Part shown: positions 35,403 through 48,292 of the stretch, piece after piece
Layout of the letters: the number at the start of each line of letters is the position of its first letter
How positions within the stretch are numbered: the first letter of the stretch is position 1
Notes under the pieces: model-generated
Database searches by the model: none
The model's input: only the letters and a program-made list of their open reading frames with translations
Told to the model about the DNA's origin: nothing
NCBI GenBank assembly: GCA_029959195.1
Contig: CP114117.1
Coordinates: forward strand, 2,728,001 to 2,792,000
Source of the DNA: Dictyophora rubrovolvata
Taxonomy: Eukaryota; Basidiomycota; Agaricomycetes; Phallales; Phallaceae
Length of the DNA: 64,000 bases
Direction of reading: 5' to 3'
Position numbers and translations under genes: made by a program

Positions 35403-37527
35403 TTGTAAGTATATATGTGCCACTGGATGTTGGTTGAAAAGGTTTCGAGTGGATTGGTGGTGTGGGTGTTTTTAAATGATTCAGCGTATTTATTTCTAGC
35501 TTATCTGCTTTTCTCACAGATACTGTTTGACAAGATGTTCTGCCTAGTGGGATCCGCATGGTCCAAACTTGAACAACGAGATCATATCTGAGTACACGAA
35601 AAAATTAAAAACGACATTATTATTCTTGTTAGTGTTATCGCCCTATGAATGTATCGCGGATCATAGCAGTGCTTTGCAGCCACTTACGTATGCTGAAGCG
35701 GCTGATACTGAACTAAGCGAGGCGAATCCTATGTTGTTGACACGTCGACTATGAATATGGCTGACCACATGCTCCGTATTTATTCTAGTGAGCGCTCCCA
35801 TGAACTGAAAAATATGGGTTAGTACATCAGAGTCTTACACGCGGTACTTAATAGGCTTTACTGTGAGTTTCTGCACCGATTGGTTTTCTCTAGTATCCAC
35901 GAATGCTCTCATATTTTTGATACACACGTGGATCCCTCGATTCTGAGAAAGTATAGGTGAATGTCAATATGGTTTTAATTCGAGATAAATTGTCGACGGC
36001 ACCGGGTTCCTCGTCACAGACTCACAGTCTAGAAGTGGGTGACGAAGTTTATTAGCACAAGAACAGTGGCTACCTAGTGAATAAAGAAAGTTATATCTAA
36101 TTGTTTTCAACGTAAGTGGATATTACTCACCACAAGCCATTGCAGTTGGTTAGTCTCCAACCTTTTGCTATGAAACCGCAACGACCAATCAGAGGATTTG
36201 GTCCGCGTTCCGGCTCTGACTAGATCTGACTGAGGAATTGTCGCGCTGACTCGTATAGCCGTGGTCTAATTTTACTCAAGAGCGGCTGGTAATGTTCTCC
36301 CCAGATCCAAGACCTATTATTACTAGCGATTTCCCGTTTGTGTTACATATATAGCACAATGAATAAAAATACCTCCAGCCCTGTCTACAGCAGCTGTTCA
36401 TGCTTTACGATCGTATGTAGAGATTATTTGCTTCGTATCTCCTAATTCATTGGTAAATCTGGCTTGATTAAAATACTTAGAGATCAAAGAACCCGACGAT
36501 CAATCATTCTGACGGAGCTCTGTCGGAAGCAGTACTCAACACAAATTCAACAGTCAAACAGCGCTATTTTTCTGAACTGCGGCTCCTTAAAGCTGTCCTC
36601 TTGCTGGTTTCCATGCAGCCGATATTTCTGGGAAAATGACAGCTCTAGTTCAAATACATAGATGACAGCAAGCCCCGAGTCTAAACCGTGCAAGCAGTAC
36701 GCCGTGAGAATGGATTAGTCATTTCAAGAGTGACCTCCGTCACAGGGCGTTCGAGAGACGTTTTTACCTTTTTTCGCTTGGGACGGCGCTGAGCTTGTTC
36801 TGCGAGCTTTTATCTCGTTTATTAAAGTCATCGATCGGTATGTCATCATAAGCATCTTCAAATTTACCTCTCATTTTTTACCGTTGTCTTCTGGGACTTC
36901 TCGGAAAAGAAGACGATTCAGCGTTCTTAGCCGCCTCGGTTCCCCAGTGCAGCAACAAGTTCTCTCTTCATTCAGACTTTTCAATCTTCTCCTTCCAACC
37001 GAATTTTGGCGGCGATATTCGACTGCAGCCTCTGCTTGCGCTCGCTGACGCCAATTGTTTCGAGAAGTCGACCCTTGGAAACTGTCCGGCACTAATAAAC
37101 CTGGACGGGCGTTTTTTTTGGCTTCGGCTGCCACACCTCTCACTTTCTAACTCTCTTACCATCCCATATCTCAACCACCATTTAACAACTATATCCTCTC
37201 GCCGAAAAACACATTCTTTTACTGTCTCAGGTCTTTTACCATTCGTTGAAAAAAGAGAATATCCTTCGCTTCTCCCTATTCTATCTCTACCCGTTTTAAT
37301 CAACCCGACGACTCGCTGTTCATATTCTTTTTCTATTTCTTCTATTCGCTTATTCTATACTAATTCTTAGAGGTTTTTGGACCCTTGTACCCTTCTACTT
37401 TAGTTCGCCATCACTCATTCATCGTCAGGAGACCCTGTAGCGTCTTGCACCGTTGCCACGAGTTATAAATAAGCCAAGCAATTAACCAAAGATCATTACC
37501 CATCCATCCAACCACCCACCCACCGTC
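35403..37527. other. Large divergent upstream region of GH25 and CK1
   Basis: About 2.1 kb lies between two divergently read genes. The last 600 bp before CK1 is pyrimidine-rich on the plus strand and looks like a long leader or promoter. Frames on the minus strand at 36871-37303 are mirror images of this bias and are not called genes. A CCAAT-type box (GACCAATCAGAGG) lies near 36181. Confidence 0.4.
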
Positions 37528-39751
37528 ATGTCGGACGTACAGAATCGTTCTGTTGTAGGAGTTCACTACAAAGTGGGCAGAAAGATCGGCGAAGGTTCAT
37601 TTGGGGTTATTTTTGAAGGTGCGTTAGTTGGTCATTTTTCTCTTCATTTTTTTTAGCACATTCCTTGCTATGGCTGTCGGTGTTTGATACCATCGCTGCG
37701 TGTTGATGCACAATGCACCCTGTGTCATTGCGCATGTGTGACATGATACAATTGAACAGTCGTACACCATTTCTTTCACCCTCTTCCTTTTTCTCCTTCT
37801 TCGTCTCCTTCTCTTCTTTAGCAAGGTGCTAACGTAAAACGTTCGAAACACAATGCAGGAACCAATCTTCTTAATTCGCAAACTGTCGCCATTAAATTCG
37901 TGAGTTTCAATGGACTTTCTTATCGGGGTAGCTGACTCAATAGGCTTCAGGAACCGCGCAAATCAGAAGCTCCGCAATTGCGAGATGAATGCCGATCGTA
38001 CAGAATTCTTGCTGGATGTCGTACGTCTGCCTTGGCCGTCTTCTCCGTTCTCTTCTTTTCTAAACACTGTCTCTCTTCCCGAATAGCTGGCATACCGCAA
38101 ATATACCATTTCGGTCAGGAAGGGTTGCACAATATTTTGGTCATAGACCTTCTTGGACCCAGTCTTGAGGATCTGTTTGATATGTGCGGTCGCAAATTCA
38201 GCATTAAGACGACGTGTATGCTTGCCAAGCAGATGGTGGGTTTTCATCAACCTCCCATGGGGTAATATTGCAACTCTTCTTTTTTTGGGGGTTATAGATA
38301 TCACGAGTAGAAACAATTCAGGCCAAAAATTTGATATACCGCGACATAAAGCCTGATAATTTCCTTGTTGGACGACCGGGGAACAAGGGCGCGAACATGG
38401 TGCACGGTGGGTGGTGTTATGACTCCATGTGGCGGAGAATGGTTTGGTTGATCTGGGCTACTTAGTTGTCGACTTCGGGATGGCGAAGCAATATCGTGAT
38501 CCGAAAACGAAAACTCATATTCCGTATAGGGAGCGGAAGAGTTTAAGCGGCACAGCACGGTATATGAGCATCAACACGCATTTGGGGAGAGGTAATGTTT
38601 GTTTGACTGGTTATTTATATTCATATATGTTGATGAATTGTTTGCTATGTAGAACAATCACGTCGAGACGATCTTGAGGCCCTCGGCCATGTGTTCATGT
38701 ACTTTTTGAGGGGCGGTTTGCCGTGGCAGGGTCTCAAAGCTGCGACCAACAAGCAGAAGTACGAGAAGATTGGAGAGAAGAAGCAGACGACTCCTATTAA
38801 AGAGTTGTGCGAGGGTTTTCCCGGTATGTAGGTCTGCTTTAATCATTCATAGAATGTCCGCTAATTAGTGGACTGTCGTGATATGGCATTTCATATATTC
38901 TAGATGAGTTTGCTATCTACCTTAATTATGTCAGGAAACTTGGGTTTGAAGAAACACCTGACTATGAGTTTTTGAGAGAGTTATTTACGAAGGTTTTGAA
39001 GAACATGGGCGAAGTGGAGGATGGTGTGTATGATTGGATGCTGTCGAATAATGGGAAGGGATGGGATGGAAATGGTACCGTAAGTCCTTGTACTTCCGTG
39101 CACATGTTTCATTTCCTTACTTTAACGTCCTCTGACGCTGCTCGTTGTCATAAGGGATCTGCTGGTCTGCTACCCCAACCTGGTCCCACAAACGCATCTT
39201 CTACACCGAATGAGTCAAAATCACAAGTGGCTGGAATTGTGGGCCCGAGTCTTGCTTCACCGTCACAGCAACCGCGTAATGCACCTCGTCAAGGCCTACC
39301 GCTATCGCAACCATCAAGTCCCCTTCCTCCTGTATCACCCTCAGCGGCTTTGATGCGGCAAGGTTCGAAGAGACGGAACGGGACGGGTACACCTACGCCT
39401 GGGCAAAGCTTTGGAATATCTAGTAATGGTGTACAGCCTACAAGCTATGCGACTCCTAATTCGGCGGCAGCGCATGTCGGAGTTCCACCAGCCAGTCCTA
39501 ATGGACGGCAGAACAACACCACAGAATATACTAATGGTTATTCGGGACAACCAATGCATCAATCGTTACCACCGGGAGCACAATTACCAAGTCAGTATGG
39601 TCGGTCATCACCTATGGTGTTGAGTAGTGTTCCGCCCGTTGTCACCTCGGCTCGGGCAATGGGAGAACAACAACAACCATATGCGGCTGTTGACGATCCG
39701 CCAGTTGGTGGGTCGTCGTTTTGGAAGATTTTGACGTGCCGGTGTGGGTAA
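37528..39751 (+). CDS. Casein kinase 1, Yck/Cki1-like, membrane-tethered type
   Basis: This is a Ser/Thr kinase of the CK1 family, with likely roles in membrane traffic, nutrient sensing and morphology. The start at 37528 reads [16 protein letters not shown]. The kinase domain shows [15 protein letters not shown] (Gly loop), [15 protein letters not shown] (catalytic Lys), [31 protein letters not shown] (catalytic loop), [12 protein letters not shown] (DFG), [17 protein letters not shown] (CK1's SIN signature) and [20 protein letters not shown]. The C-terminal third is Pro/Ser/Gln-rich. It ends [10 protein letters not shown]; Cys at the end fits lipid attachment, as the C-terminal Cys pair does in yeast Yck1/2. 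Eight or nine introns are inferred. Confidence 0.9.
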
Positions 39752-40639
39752 AAAAGAGGAACGAACTGCGCGGAAGACGTATTTCCCGTTCTACGGAGGC
39801 TTAGTTTCGCTGGCTTCTCCTGGCTGTGCTTTTTATCGGTCATCGCATTGTCTATCCATCGCTTTATTCTTTCTTTTTGTATTTTCTCCTTTCCGTCCGC
39901 TCCTACTCACCGTCAGCGTCTGTTTTTTTTTCTCCGGGTGGTGAACGCCTTGTGCGTCCTTTCTGCGTTTCAATTTCTAGTATTGTTCGGGACCTTTTTT
40001 TAATATCACGACACAACCTCTCTCGATTTTTCTCGGAATGGGATGGGAATGGATCGCATGTTTCTCTGAACTTTGGCTATCTGGTGTTTCTCTTTTCTCC
40101 TCTTCTGTTTTGGCTCTCCTGCTCGAATACCTCAACAACATAACATATTTGACTCTCCGATATCCATCATAACATTACACTTGGCTAGTTATTTACATTG
40201 TCCTCCGCGCGCACACATTTGTACATTCTCTCTCCTCTCAGCCCACTTTTCCTCCTTCCTTTTTTCTCAATTTAGCGTTCATTTTTCTCCCGTTTCTTCT
40301 CACCCTTTGGCATGCATGTTCTCTCTGCTTTTTTTCCCGTCTTTCTCTTACCTTTTCCTTGTCTTTTACGCTAATGATACATATGACCTTTATGCGTGTA
40401 ATCTGTGCTGAAATCGTAAGGATTGCACGTGTGTGTGTTTGTGGTGCCCTCTCCCCGCTCGAATGTGTGTCGAAAATGCTGATGATAACTTTTGGACGGG
40501 CGCTTATACCCACGTGAGGATTCTTTGTCTGTCACGGTCCCATTTGCCTTCCTCGTCCTTTTCTTTCCTTCTTCGCTTCCCGTCCACTTTCGTCCTCTCG
40601 AGCAATTTGTCCCTGCTCCTCAATAGCCTTTTAATCGCG
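39752..40639. other. 3' region of CK1 and leader of GID4 gene
   Basis: This stretch of about 890 bp is T- and CT-rich. It contains the CK1 3' end and the upstream region of the Vid24-domain gene. T-rich frames here give spurious hydrophobic peptides. Confidence 0.35.
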
Positions 40640-43600
40640 ATGCCCTCAGAGTACACAACTCCTGTTCTTGACTTTGTTGCTTTGGCAGCTGACCAATACC
40701 CGCATCAAACACATCAATATCGTGACCAGCAGCAACAGCAACAACAGCACCAGCAACAGCACCAATTGTCGCCGTCGACAATGTCAATGTCCGTCCCAAT
40801 GTCGATGCCTACTCCCGTGTCGCCCTTGCTGCCGTTGAGTATCAGTTTGGGCTCAGCTGCAACTCCAACAACAACACAGCAGGCACAGGCGAAGATGTGC
40901 GCCATCTGTCATTGTGCTTTGATCCCTGAAAGTTTGGAAATCGTCGACGTCCAGGGTGTGCGCAATGTTGTCTGTACAACCTGTATTACTGGCGAAATGA
41001 TGTTGCATCAATATCACCGACGACAACCACAGCAGCAACAACATCAGCATCAACAACACCAACAACATCAAACGGAAGAGTTCCAGTTGCCGTTAAGCCA
41101 TTCCCTCTCTAGTACGCCAATAGCGCCGCAGGGACCATCTCCACCTCAGTTTCCGTCTGTGATTGTGATACCTTCTTCAATATCTCCGGTACAAAATGTG
41201 ACACCTTCATCTCCTACAACCCAGCCGACACAGCATGCAATAATGGTCGAATCTCAACATGTCACGCTCTCACCACATTCTCCCGTACTGCAAACAATAG
41301 GGTCAATACCAGTACATAGGTCGCCACCCATGCCGATCGGCGAGAACATCCTTGGCGAGAAGGGAAAAGATGATGATGAACATGTGGATATGAGAAGTCA
41401 GGAAGATAATGGAAGGAAAATTCGCTCTACGAGTATTACTGAAAGCGAAAGTTGTGGTGAGAACGTTACAATGCCTGACGAGCAGGAGGTACAGGATTCG
41501 TTGGGTCTAGGTCTGGGTCTTCTTCGGTTTTATTTTTTTAATTCAACTGAAGATTCATATAGCTTCTATTTCTGTTTCCGGTTCAGATCCAAATTCGAGT
41601 TCTGGTTCTACTTCGACGTCGATGAATGAAGGAGTTGATCAAGAGGCTACTCAGTCGCCACTGAGTCAATCCGGAAGCTTTCATTCGCCCTCGGTTCTAC
41701 CTCAGCCGCTACCTCGACAGCCATCGTCATGTCTGGCGCTTTTACCGCCGTCACAGATGCAAGTAAAGGCCGAAACAATGGAACCCCTCGCCCCAACTGC
41801 CCATGACCCTTCACCACCACCACCCTCCTCATCCCCATTTGTCATGTCCTCATCGCATCCAACCAACTCTCTTATTGCTTCGTCTTCAACCTCTCAACCT
41901 AACTCGCGTAGAATGAAATTTTTGGAACCAGACCCGTTGACGGATATATCCCGTCTTCGTGTACGCTCCCACACCCAAGACTGCCTATACCCGGGCGCTC
42001 AATTCTGTGGCACCCAAAAATCCGGACGGAGCTCGTACGATGTTTCTGTTACTATCGTCGTATGTATTTACTCTTCTTTTCTTTCCATTCACATGTCAAT
42101 GCCATGGCTGATTCCGGCTTCGTTGATAAAATAGGATGTCGACTTTCAGTCTTCTTTTCTTTGCGGGTACCTTCATATCCGAAATCTCACCGACGATTGG
42201 CCTGAGCTCACGACCTACTTCGACGCACAGATCATCGGCTCTCGATATGGGTTCTTGACACAGGATTGGGGTGCGACCGAAACTGAGGATGTAACGCACT
42301 GGAGCCGATTTCCTGCCTATGAGCGTTTTAAACCCCTCATCTCGGGTCCTAAAATGAATATACCCGACGATGCCGGTGTATCTTCCATCGGAGGTAAAGT
42401 TGAGTCGTCTAGCAGTAAAGGATCTGCGTCGGCACCTCGGTCATCTGCGCCCGTGTATGGTCCCGGAAATGGCGGATGTGTGTTCATGCGTTGGAAGGAG
42501 AGGTTTTTGGTACCGGACCATAGAGTCAGGGATATCAATGGCGCGAGTTTCGCTGGTATTTGTTTTTATTTTTATTTTTGTATTCGCTGCCTAAAATCAT
42601 GCCCCTTTTCAATTCAAGGATTTTATTATGTCTGTGTCGAATTTAATCCGGCGCGCTCGAATACCAGCCTCAAGAGACGGAGGAAGAAGGTCGAGAGGAA
42701 ATCTTCTAGTAATCATGCAACTCGAGATACGAATGTGAACATTGTTCGAGAAGGACAAGGAGAAGAACAACAAGTTCGCGATCAAATTATTCTTCCCCCA
42801 AGTCTTAGCTCCAACACGAATGCGAAACCTCCTGATACGGACGTGGAAATGGACGAAATTGAAGACCCGAACAATGTCAGACGAGAACGAAGATTCGTCG
42901 GAATAGAAATGGATATGGATATGGGGGGTGATATGGATGGATTGAGAGATATTTTGACGACTCCTAGTAGGAGTAGAAGTTTAATTCGGGGTACGAATAC
43001 GACGAATCCCAGTCATAGTCGCAGCCATACTCGTCGACGGCGACTAAGGGAAGAGCAGCAGTATGAACGATATCGTGAGGATGTCCCCGGGAATACAACT
43101 TCAGCGGCTGTTTCAAGTAGAAGAGATGTAAGAGCTGAGGTTACTTTTCCTGTTTCTCTTGATGCGAGTTATGTTATAGATTCCTCAGCACTCATACTCG
43201 CACTCTCTTCCACTTTCGTTGCCTGTTACAGGTAATCCTGATGATAACTGTGACGATACTTCCTTGTCGTATCGAGAATGGGAACGGATAACGGGAAGAG
43301 ATCGAGAAAGGGAACGAGAAAGGGAATATAATCATGAACGTAGAAGAGGACGTATGACAGAAAGACAGTCTCGTTCTGAAACGCAAGATGTATGCTTGAA
43401 TTTTTTATTATTTCCATATTTCCGCGATTTATAATTTTTCTTCCCTTATTCAGGATCAAAGTTCCTTTCCCCTTTCACGAAGTGCAGCTCAAAGTCAAAT
43501 ACATGCACATACTCGGACTGTTGTTGAGCCCGAGTCGGAGGATTCAGGATCAGAGTACGAGTACGAATACGAGTATGACGAGAATGTTTATTCTGATGAT

Positions 43601-43853
43601 CCGGCGTATGATGATACGCTTGGATCGACGCCTGGAGGACCATACACGGCTACGATGAGCGGTTATTATTTTCATCAACACTCAGAACCGTGAGTTATTA
43701 TTATCATTTCTCATTAAGTCCTGTTTTGGGGGGTTGGGGGAAATTTAATTTGTTGCATGCTGTGTTTCTGATTTATCCATTGTTGATAGGTATCAACAAC
43801 TGTCTTTACGTTATGTCCCTCGTCGATCCACCGGCTCTTTCGAGTTCCGTTAA
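40640..43853 (+). CDS. GID4: GID4/Vid24 substrate receptor of the GID (CTLH) ubiquitin ligase
   Basis: Gid4/Vid24 recruits proteins with an N-terminal proline degron (such as gluconeogenic enzymes) to the GID E3 ligase. The start at 40640 reads MPSEYTTPVLDFVALAA. The long N-terminal part has Gln/His runs (CAG repeat at about 40728-40762, again near 41030). Between them is a small CxxC...CxxC module (MCAICHCALIPES, NVVCTTCI), a possible zinc site. The Vid24 domain follows: LYPGAQFCGTQKSG, YDVSVTIVDVDFQSSFLCGY, LHIRNLTDDWPELTTYFDA, WSRFPAYERF, CVFMRWKERFLVPDH, INGASFAGFYYVCVEF. A large disordered insert with basic and acidic tracts (RERERERE, EYEYEYEYDEN) separates this from the usual C-terminal strand, YQQLSLRYVPRRSTGSFEFR, which closes the fold. 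The protein is about 900 residues, against roughly 300-360 for the human and yeast proteins. Confidence 0.87.
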
Positions 43854-45865
43854 CAAGGAACAAAGCGACGTCGCATCTTCTTTTCATCAAGTTGCTCTCA
43901 CTCCGCCCCTATTTGCATTTTTCCTGTCTGTTATTTGTTATTCCGCTCTCTATCGTATTCATTATGCAAAATCGTACATACGCATACTATCATCCCATGT
44001 CAAATCGTTTCTCCTCACACGGCATACATCTGCTGGACAAGCGTCTCCCGTTTCTGTTTTACACCGTTCCCGTCGTCTATTTGGCTCTTATAGTCTACTA
44101 CTTTCGGTTCTATGGCCACCGTTTGAGGCTCTCTTTCTCCTTATCCTCCGCTCGCAGTGGCGGCATCAAATTTCCCCTGCTTTGGCGAAACCCTACTCAC
44201 TTGTAATACTGGTACTCTACTTTGGTCCCTTCGCGCCTAAGCGTTACCCGGTTCGGATTGGGCTGTCGTCTTTGCCCCATTCTGCCACATTGTTTCAGCG
44301 CATATGGCCTTTATGTGAACACAAAACGCTCTGTTCCCTTTCTCTTTGAACTTTCTCTTTTACTTTTGGGCAGCATTAACTGCTATTTCTGCTCAGATAG
44401 AATTTATGTCTCATGAAGTATAGAAAAAGAAAATACGGAGGTTTAGGTTTTGTCGTTTTTTTTTAACTCTTTAACCTTTTCTCCCTTGTCTGCTTCCTTC
44501 CTATACGAGGGTTTCCTTATCACTCGATTGATGCACACTTTTGCTTCTGACGAAACCCAACCTCTACGCGTTATGATTCCGGCTACCCACACGGATCGAC
44601 CTCTGCGGTCGAGCTGGCCTTTTCTTTCCTTAGTCCCAACTAAACACGGGTAAATAGCTGTAAAACCTGTCTAGCTGTCCTTTTCAAAAGTCTGTATGTC
44701 ATATGTACGTCTGTGTGTCTGTGTCTGTGTATTGTATTCAATAAACTTGATGTCTATAAAAAAAATAGCTGCGCAGAGAGAAAGTCCATTGTTATGCACA
44801 TGTATATACACGTCACGATGTCATAGTAGCTATGATAAATATTATGGAACGTTTGCGTTTGAGGGATTCCTGTTATCAACTTAGAATTGTTACTACCCTT
44901 TTCGAAACTTCTGAATGTTTGAGGATCGCGTCGGATATGTGTGAATAGCGAGATATTCTCGTAATCGGGATCCGGAGGTACGGCCCATCCTCAAAGAATT
45001 CCACAACGTTATAGTACAACTTTTCCTAAATCTAGTATAAAGCCCCCATTTTTGAGATTTTAGTGGAATATCCCAACGGTTGTGGTTCCACTAAGCCGAC
45101 ACCTGAGGCCTCAGGTCAATTAGCTGTAGGTCAAACAGTCTTCGGAAAAATAGCTTACCGGTGGCTGAAATGGCGGGTAATATAGCTTTTTCTTTCGCCC
45201 CGGTTCTAACAAACTCATGAGTTTCTGGATCCATATGTTGAAGGCTTATATGACAGACGACTCCGATATTGTACTAACTAGAGAACTCTATCAAAGTTAT
45301 TGCAATTGACTTAGTTTATAGCCGTTCTCTAATCCGCTCAAGCTCGTACGTTTTGACATACGACCACCAAGACTTACAACTGTCTTATTTCGAGAGAAGA
45401 ATGTGTCACACCCCTTCGTTACTTACTCTAATGCATATGTGTTTGTGTATATTTTGTCTGCTTCCACCTTCTGATCAACGAAGTCTAACGGTAAACAACA
45501 ATAGCTTACCGACTTGGACCAGAAAAGCAGCCTAGGCAAAAATTCAGATGCACTTGTATATAAGCAGCTCGATGACACTCGCGTTTCCCAGATTAGCTGA
45601 AGCTTGTAGTTGGAGTACTTGAAGCACCCGAGCTCGGAAGACAAAAAACCATCATATCTTTGAAAGATGAATAGGCAAATTGATTCTATCACATGTAAGT
45701 CATAACACAGGAGGGGTGTCTTTTAATGATCAAAATTCCTTCTGAAGATACAAAACGTCTTGGTAACACGTTCTATAATATTGGCCACATCGGTGCTTAC
45801 ATGAAGATTGAGAAAACAGGAACATAAATTCATTAAAACAATTGATGAGAGCGAAAGAAATGAAT
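43854..45865. other. Convergent intergenic gap
   Basis: About 2 kb lies between the ends of GID4 and Ran. The first part is T-rich 3' sequence whose open frames (e.g. 43690-44349) are read-through shadows. A perfect 16-base palindrome, ACCTGAGGCCTCAGGT, lies at 45101-45116. No gene was recognised. Confidence 0.45.
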
Positions 45866-46969
45866 TCAAAGATCTTCGTCTTCTTCTGGCAAAGGAGCTT
45901 GGGCAGCCTAGATTTGAAATGAATAAATATGACAGGGGAGGAAAGTTCATTTGACGTACTTGATTCAATTCGTGCTCGTATTTGGCCATGAGGTCCGGAT
46001 CCACGTGTACTTCGGGGGGTGCGAGAGCTGGGGCGGCAACGAATTCCAATTGTGGGTTGCTATTGATGTATTACCAATTCCCGCTATCTGCTCACTGATA
46101 ATCAAAACAAAAGGATAGTCTTACCCAACAAGCTTTCTTGCGAGCCACAAGAAAGGTTTTTCGAAATTGTAGTTTGATTTGGCCGAGATTTCGAAGTATT
46201 GAAGGTTCTTCTTACGGTGGAAAGTGACGTTCGCTGTTTTTACTTTACGTTCCTATAGCAAGAGGGAGTTATCGCAAAAGCTATAAAGAAAAATTTATAA
46301 GTCTTCACCAACCTTGACATCTACTTTGTTACCACACAACACGATTGGGATGTTCTCACAAACTCGTTCGAGGTCCCGATGCCAATTGGGAACATTTTTG
46401 TAGGTAATACGGGAGGTAACGTCGAACATGATGATACCGCACTGTCCTTGAATATAATAGCCGTCACGTAATCCACCGAATTTCTCTTGACCAGCGGTGT
46501 CCCAAACATTGAAACAAATAGTGCCATAGTTAGTGGTAAACGACAAAGGATGAACTTCGACACCGAGGGTGGCTTAGGCGCGCATTAGATGTAAACCGAT
46601 TGGACCTCAAACACCAAAGGGTAGCGAATCGCGACATACCAATGTATTTTTTCTCAAATTCACCAGTCAAGTGACGCTATGCAAGTGGAAATAAGATTGA
46701 TTGAAACGCGATCGAGAGGGAGATGGCAGACGGGTGTTTGTCATACCTTAACGAATGTTGTTTTTCCCGTGCCACCGTCACCAACTACACATATTCACGC
46801 GTGTTTTGAAAGAAAATAGTATTGTAAAACCCAGTAGAAGTAGGTGAGCGCAGGAGGAAAGGGAAGTCGGAAGATCGGTTTTGTCAGACGCGGCGGAGGA
46901 TAATAACAACGAAAAAAATCGACTTTACATACCAAGAACGAGCTTAAACGTCGGAATCGCTGTTGTCAT
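45866..46969 (-). CDS. Ran GTPase (Gsp1/Spi1)
   Basis: Ran drives nucleocytoplasmic transport and spindle and nuclear envelope assembly through its GTP/GDP gradient. The start at 46969 is [17 protein letters not shown]. Signatures are [14 protein letters not shown] (P-loop), [12 protein letters not shown] (switch I), [18 protein letters not shown] (switch II), GNKVDVKERKVK, and [20 protein letters not shown], which includes Ran's SAK region. The tail [18 protein letters not shown] ends PLPEEDEDL, the Ran acidic tail. The gene has about seven exons and about 215 residues, the standard size. Identification is firm because the acidic C-terminus and [12 protein letters not shown] are Ran-specific. 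Confidence 0.95.
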
Positions 46970-47880
46970 TGTCTATTAAAGCAGATACACTTCAGAAAGA
47001 ATGGAGAAAAGAAATGTAGAGAAAGAGATCAGCAGGTGGTGGCAGTGAAAAGCCAAAGGTAGCGGGTGTTCAACTTTTTAGAATTCAGCTCCTCATCAAG
47101 CGCCTGCTGACTTTACATATTAACATCTGCATATCGATTATCGCGGGTCGTAATCTTAGCGTATACAGGTCAAAGAAAGAAAAACAGAAGTTTTTTGCTT
47201 GTGAAAGCCTCATTTTTTCTTCGTGGTTGTAACCGTCAGATTGTCATATCATCGATGATCATGACGGTCAATGGTCTGCGTAATAATTACTCGGAACGCC
47301 TACCGCGATAGGCCAATCGCACCAATTTCACGGACATTTTGACACACGCTTTAGCCTGTCGTCCAATGCTCTTACTTTGTATTCATCCGATATGTCTATT
47401 GGAGACGCTATTGATATTAAAAACCCGTACTTTGACCAAAAGCTGGCATCAATAATAGAGATAATAGAGATTGCGTCACTGCAAGCCTTGTACTTATCTA
47501 CTTATCCAGCAGAAATATTTGGGGTCAAACATGAATCATACTAAGATATATGGAGTAGAATATTAATTGACACGATCCTGGCAAGCTCAATAGCCAGACT
47601 GCGACGAAACCGGGGCAGTGACTCTCATTCGCAAACACTTCCACAATTTAAGACGGCTCATATTTTTCAAACTTTACTTGTTAATACGCCTATCAAGTGT
47701 TCAAGTCTAAAGATGGATATGAAAAGTTGCGGGGCGGTAAGCTCATGTTGACTTGTTTCTTTATTCTCTTGCGGCTGATCCAAGTATTTATTTCGATTTT
47801 TTTACGCGTTCCCTCAACCTGGAACTTGTAGTGGGCTACCTTTGGTCGAACTAACCTATCTAACGGATAGCCTACCCTTA
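46970..47880. other. Upstream of Ran, no gene seen
   Basis: This holds the Ran promoter and further AT-rich sequence. No gene, repeat or RNA was recognised before the pseudogene that starts near 47884. Confidence 0.35.
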
Positions 47881-48178
47881 ACAATGAGATTGAACAAAGT
47901 TGGATTTGAATCCCTACTTGGAAGTTGCCAACTTGTTGGCCGCCTAAATTAGCTGTAGCATTGGCAAATATACTTCATCTTGCAGTTTGCAGTGAGATTG
48001 GGACATTCTAGCGATCTCAAAAATGATCAGTGGAATACTTAATTTCAGCTATACTACCCGCAATTTCGGCCGTAGATATGTTGTCCCTCGGGCAATCGTT
48101 CAACCTAAAGGCACTGCTAAAGGCTGGGGCTAATTTAAACTCCTAGAAATTGAGTTGTCAGGGCCAACTCGGCGAGGC

Positions 48179-48292
48179 TATGTCGCAAAAATCGAAATTA
48201 ATTTTTTTTCTTAAGCGAACGATCAAGGCTCTAATTTGCATTATAAACGGTTTAAAATGCTTAAAAAATTTAATTTCGATTTTTGCGACATA
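48179..48292. mobile_element. MITE with TA target duplication, Tc1/mariner-like
   Basis: A 110-bp element (48181-48290) has terminal inverted repeats starting TGTCGCAAAAATCGAAATTA and is flanked by TA on both sides (48179-48180 and 48291-48292). The repeat match is perfect for at least 21 bases and continues, with a short length difference, to about 34. The interior is AT-rich and holds no reading frame. TA duplication plus short inverted repeats is the pattern of Tc1/mariner-derived miniature elements. It sits between two blocks of the FAD oxidoreductase relic. Near-perfect ends suggest a fairly recent insertion. Confidence 0.75.

Noticed and set aside
36871-37303. Minus-strand open frames upstream of CK1
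   Set aside because: They are mirror images of a pyrimidine-rich leader, full of Arg/Lys/Glu, with no family motif.
43690-44349. Long open frame of 219 codons after the Vid24 domain
   Set aside because: It overlaps the last intron and final exon of GID4 and continues in T-rich 3' sequence. The GID4 end (SLRYVPRRSTGSFEFR) is in another frame. The hydrophobic look comes from base bias.
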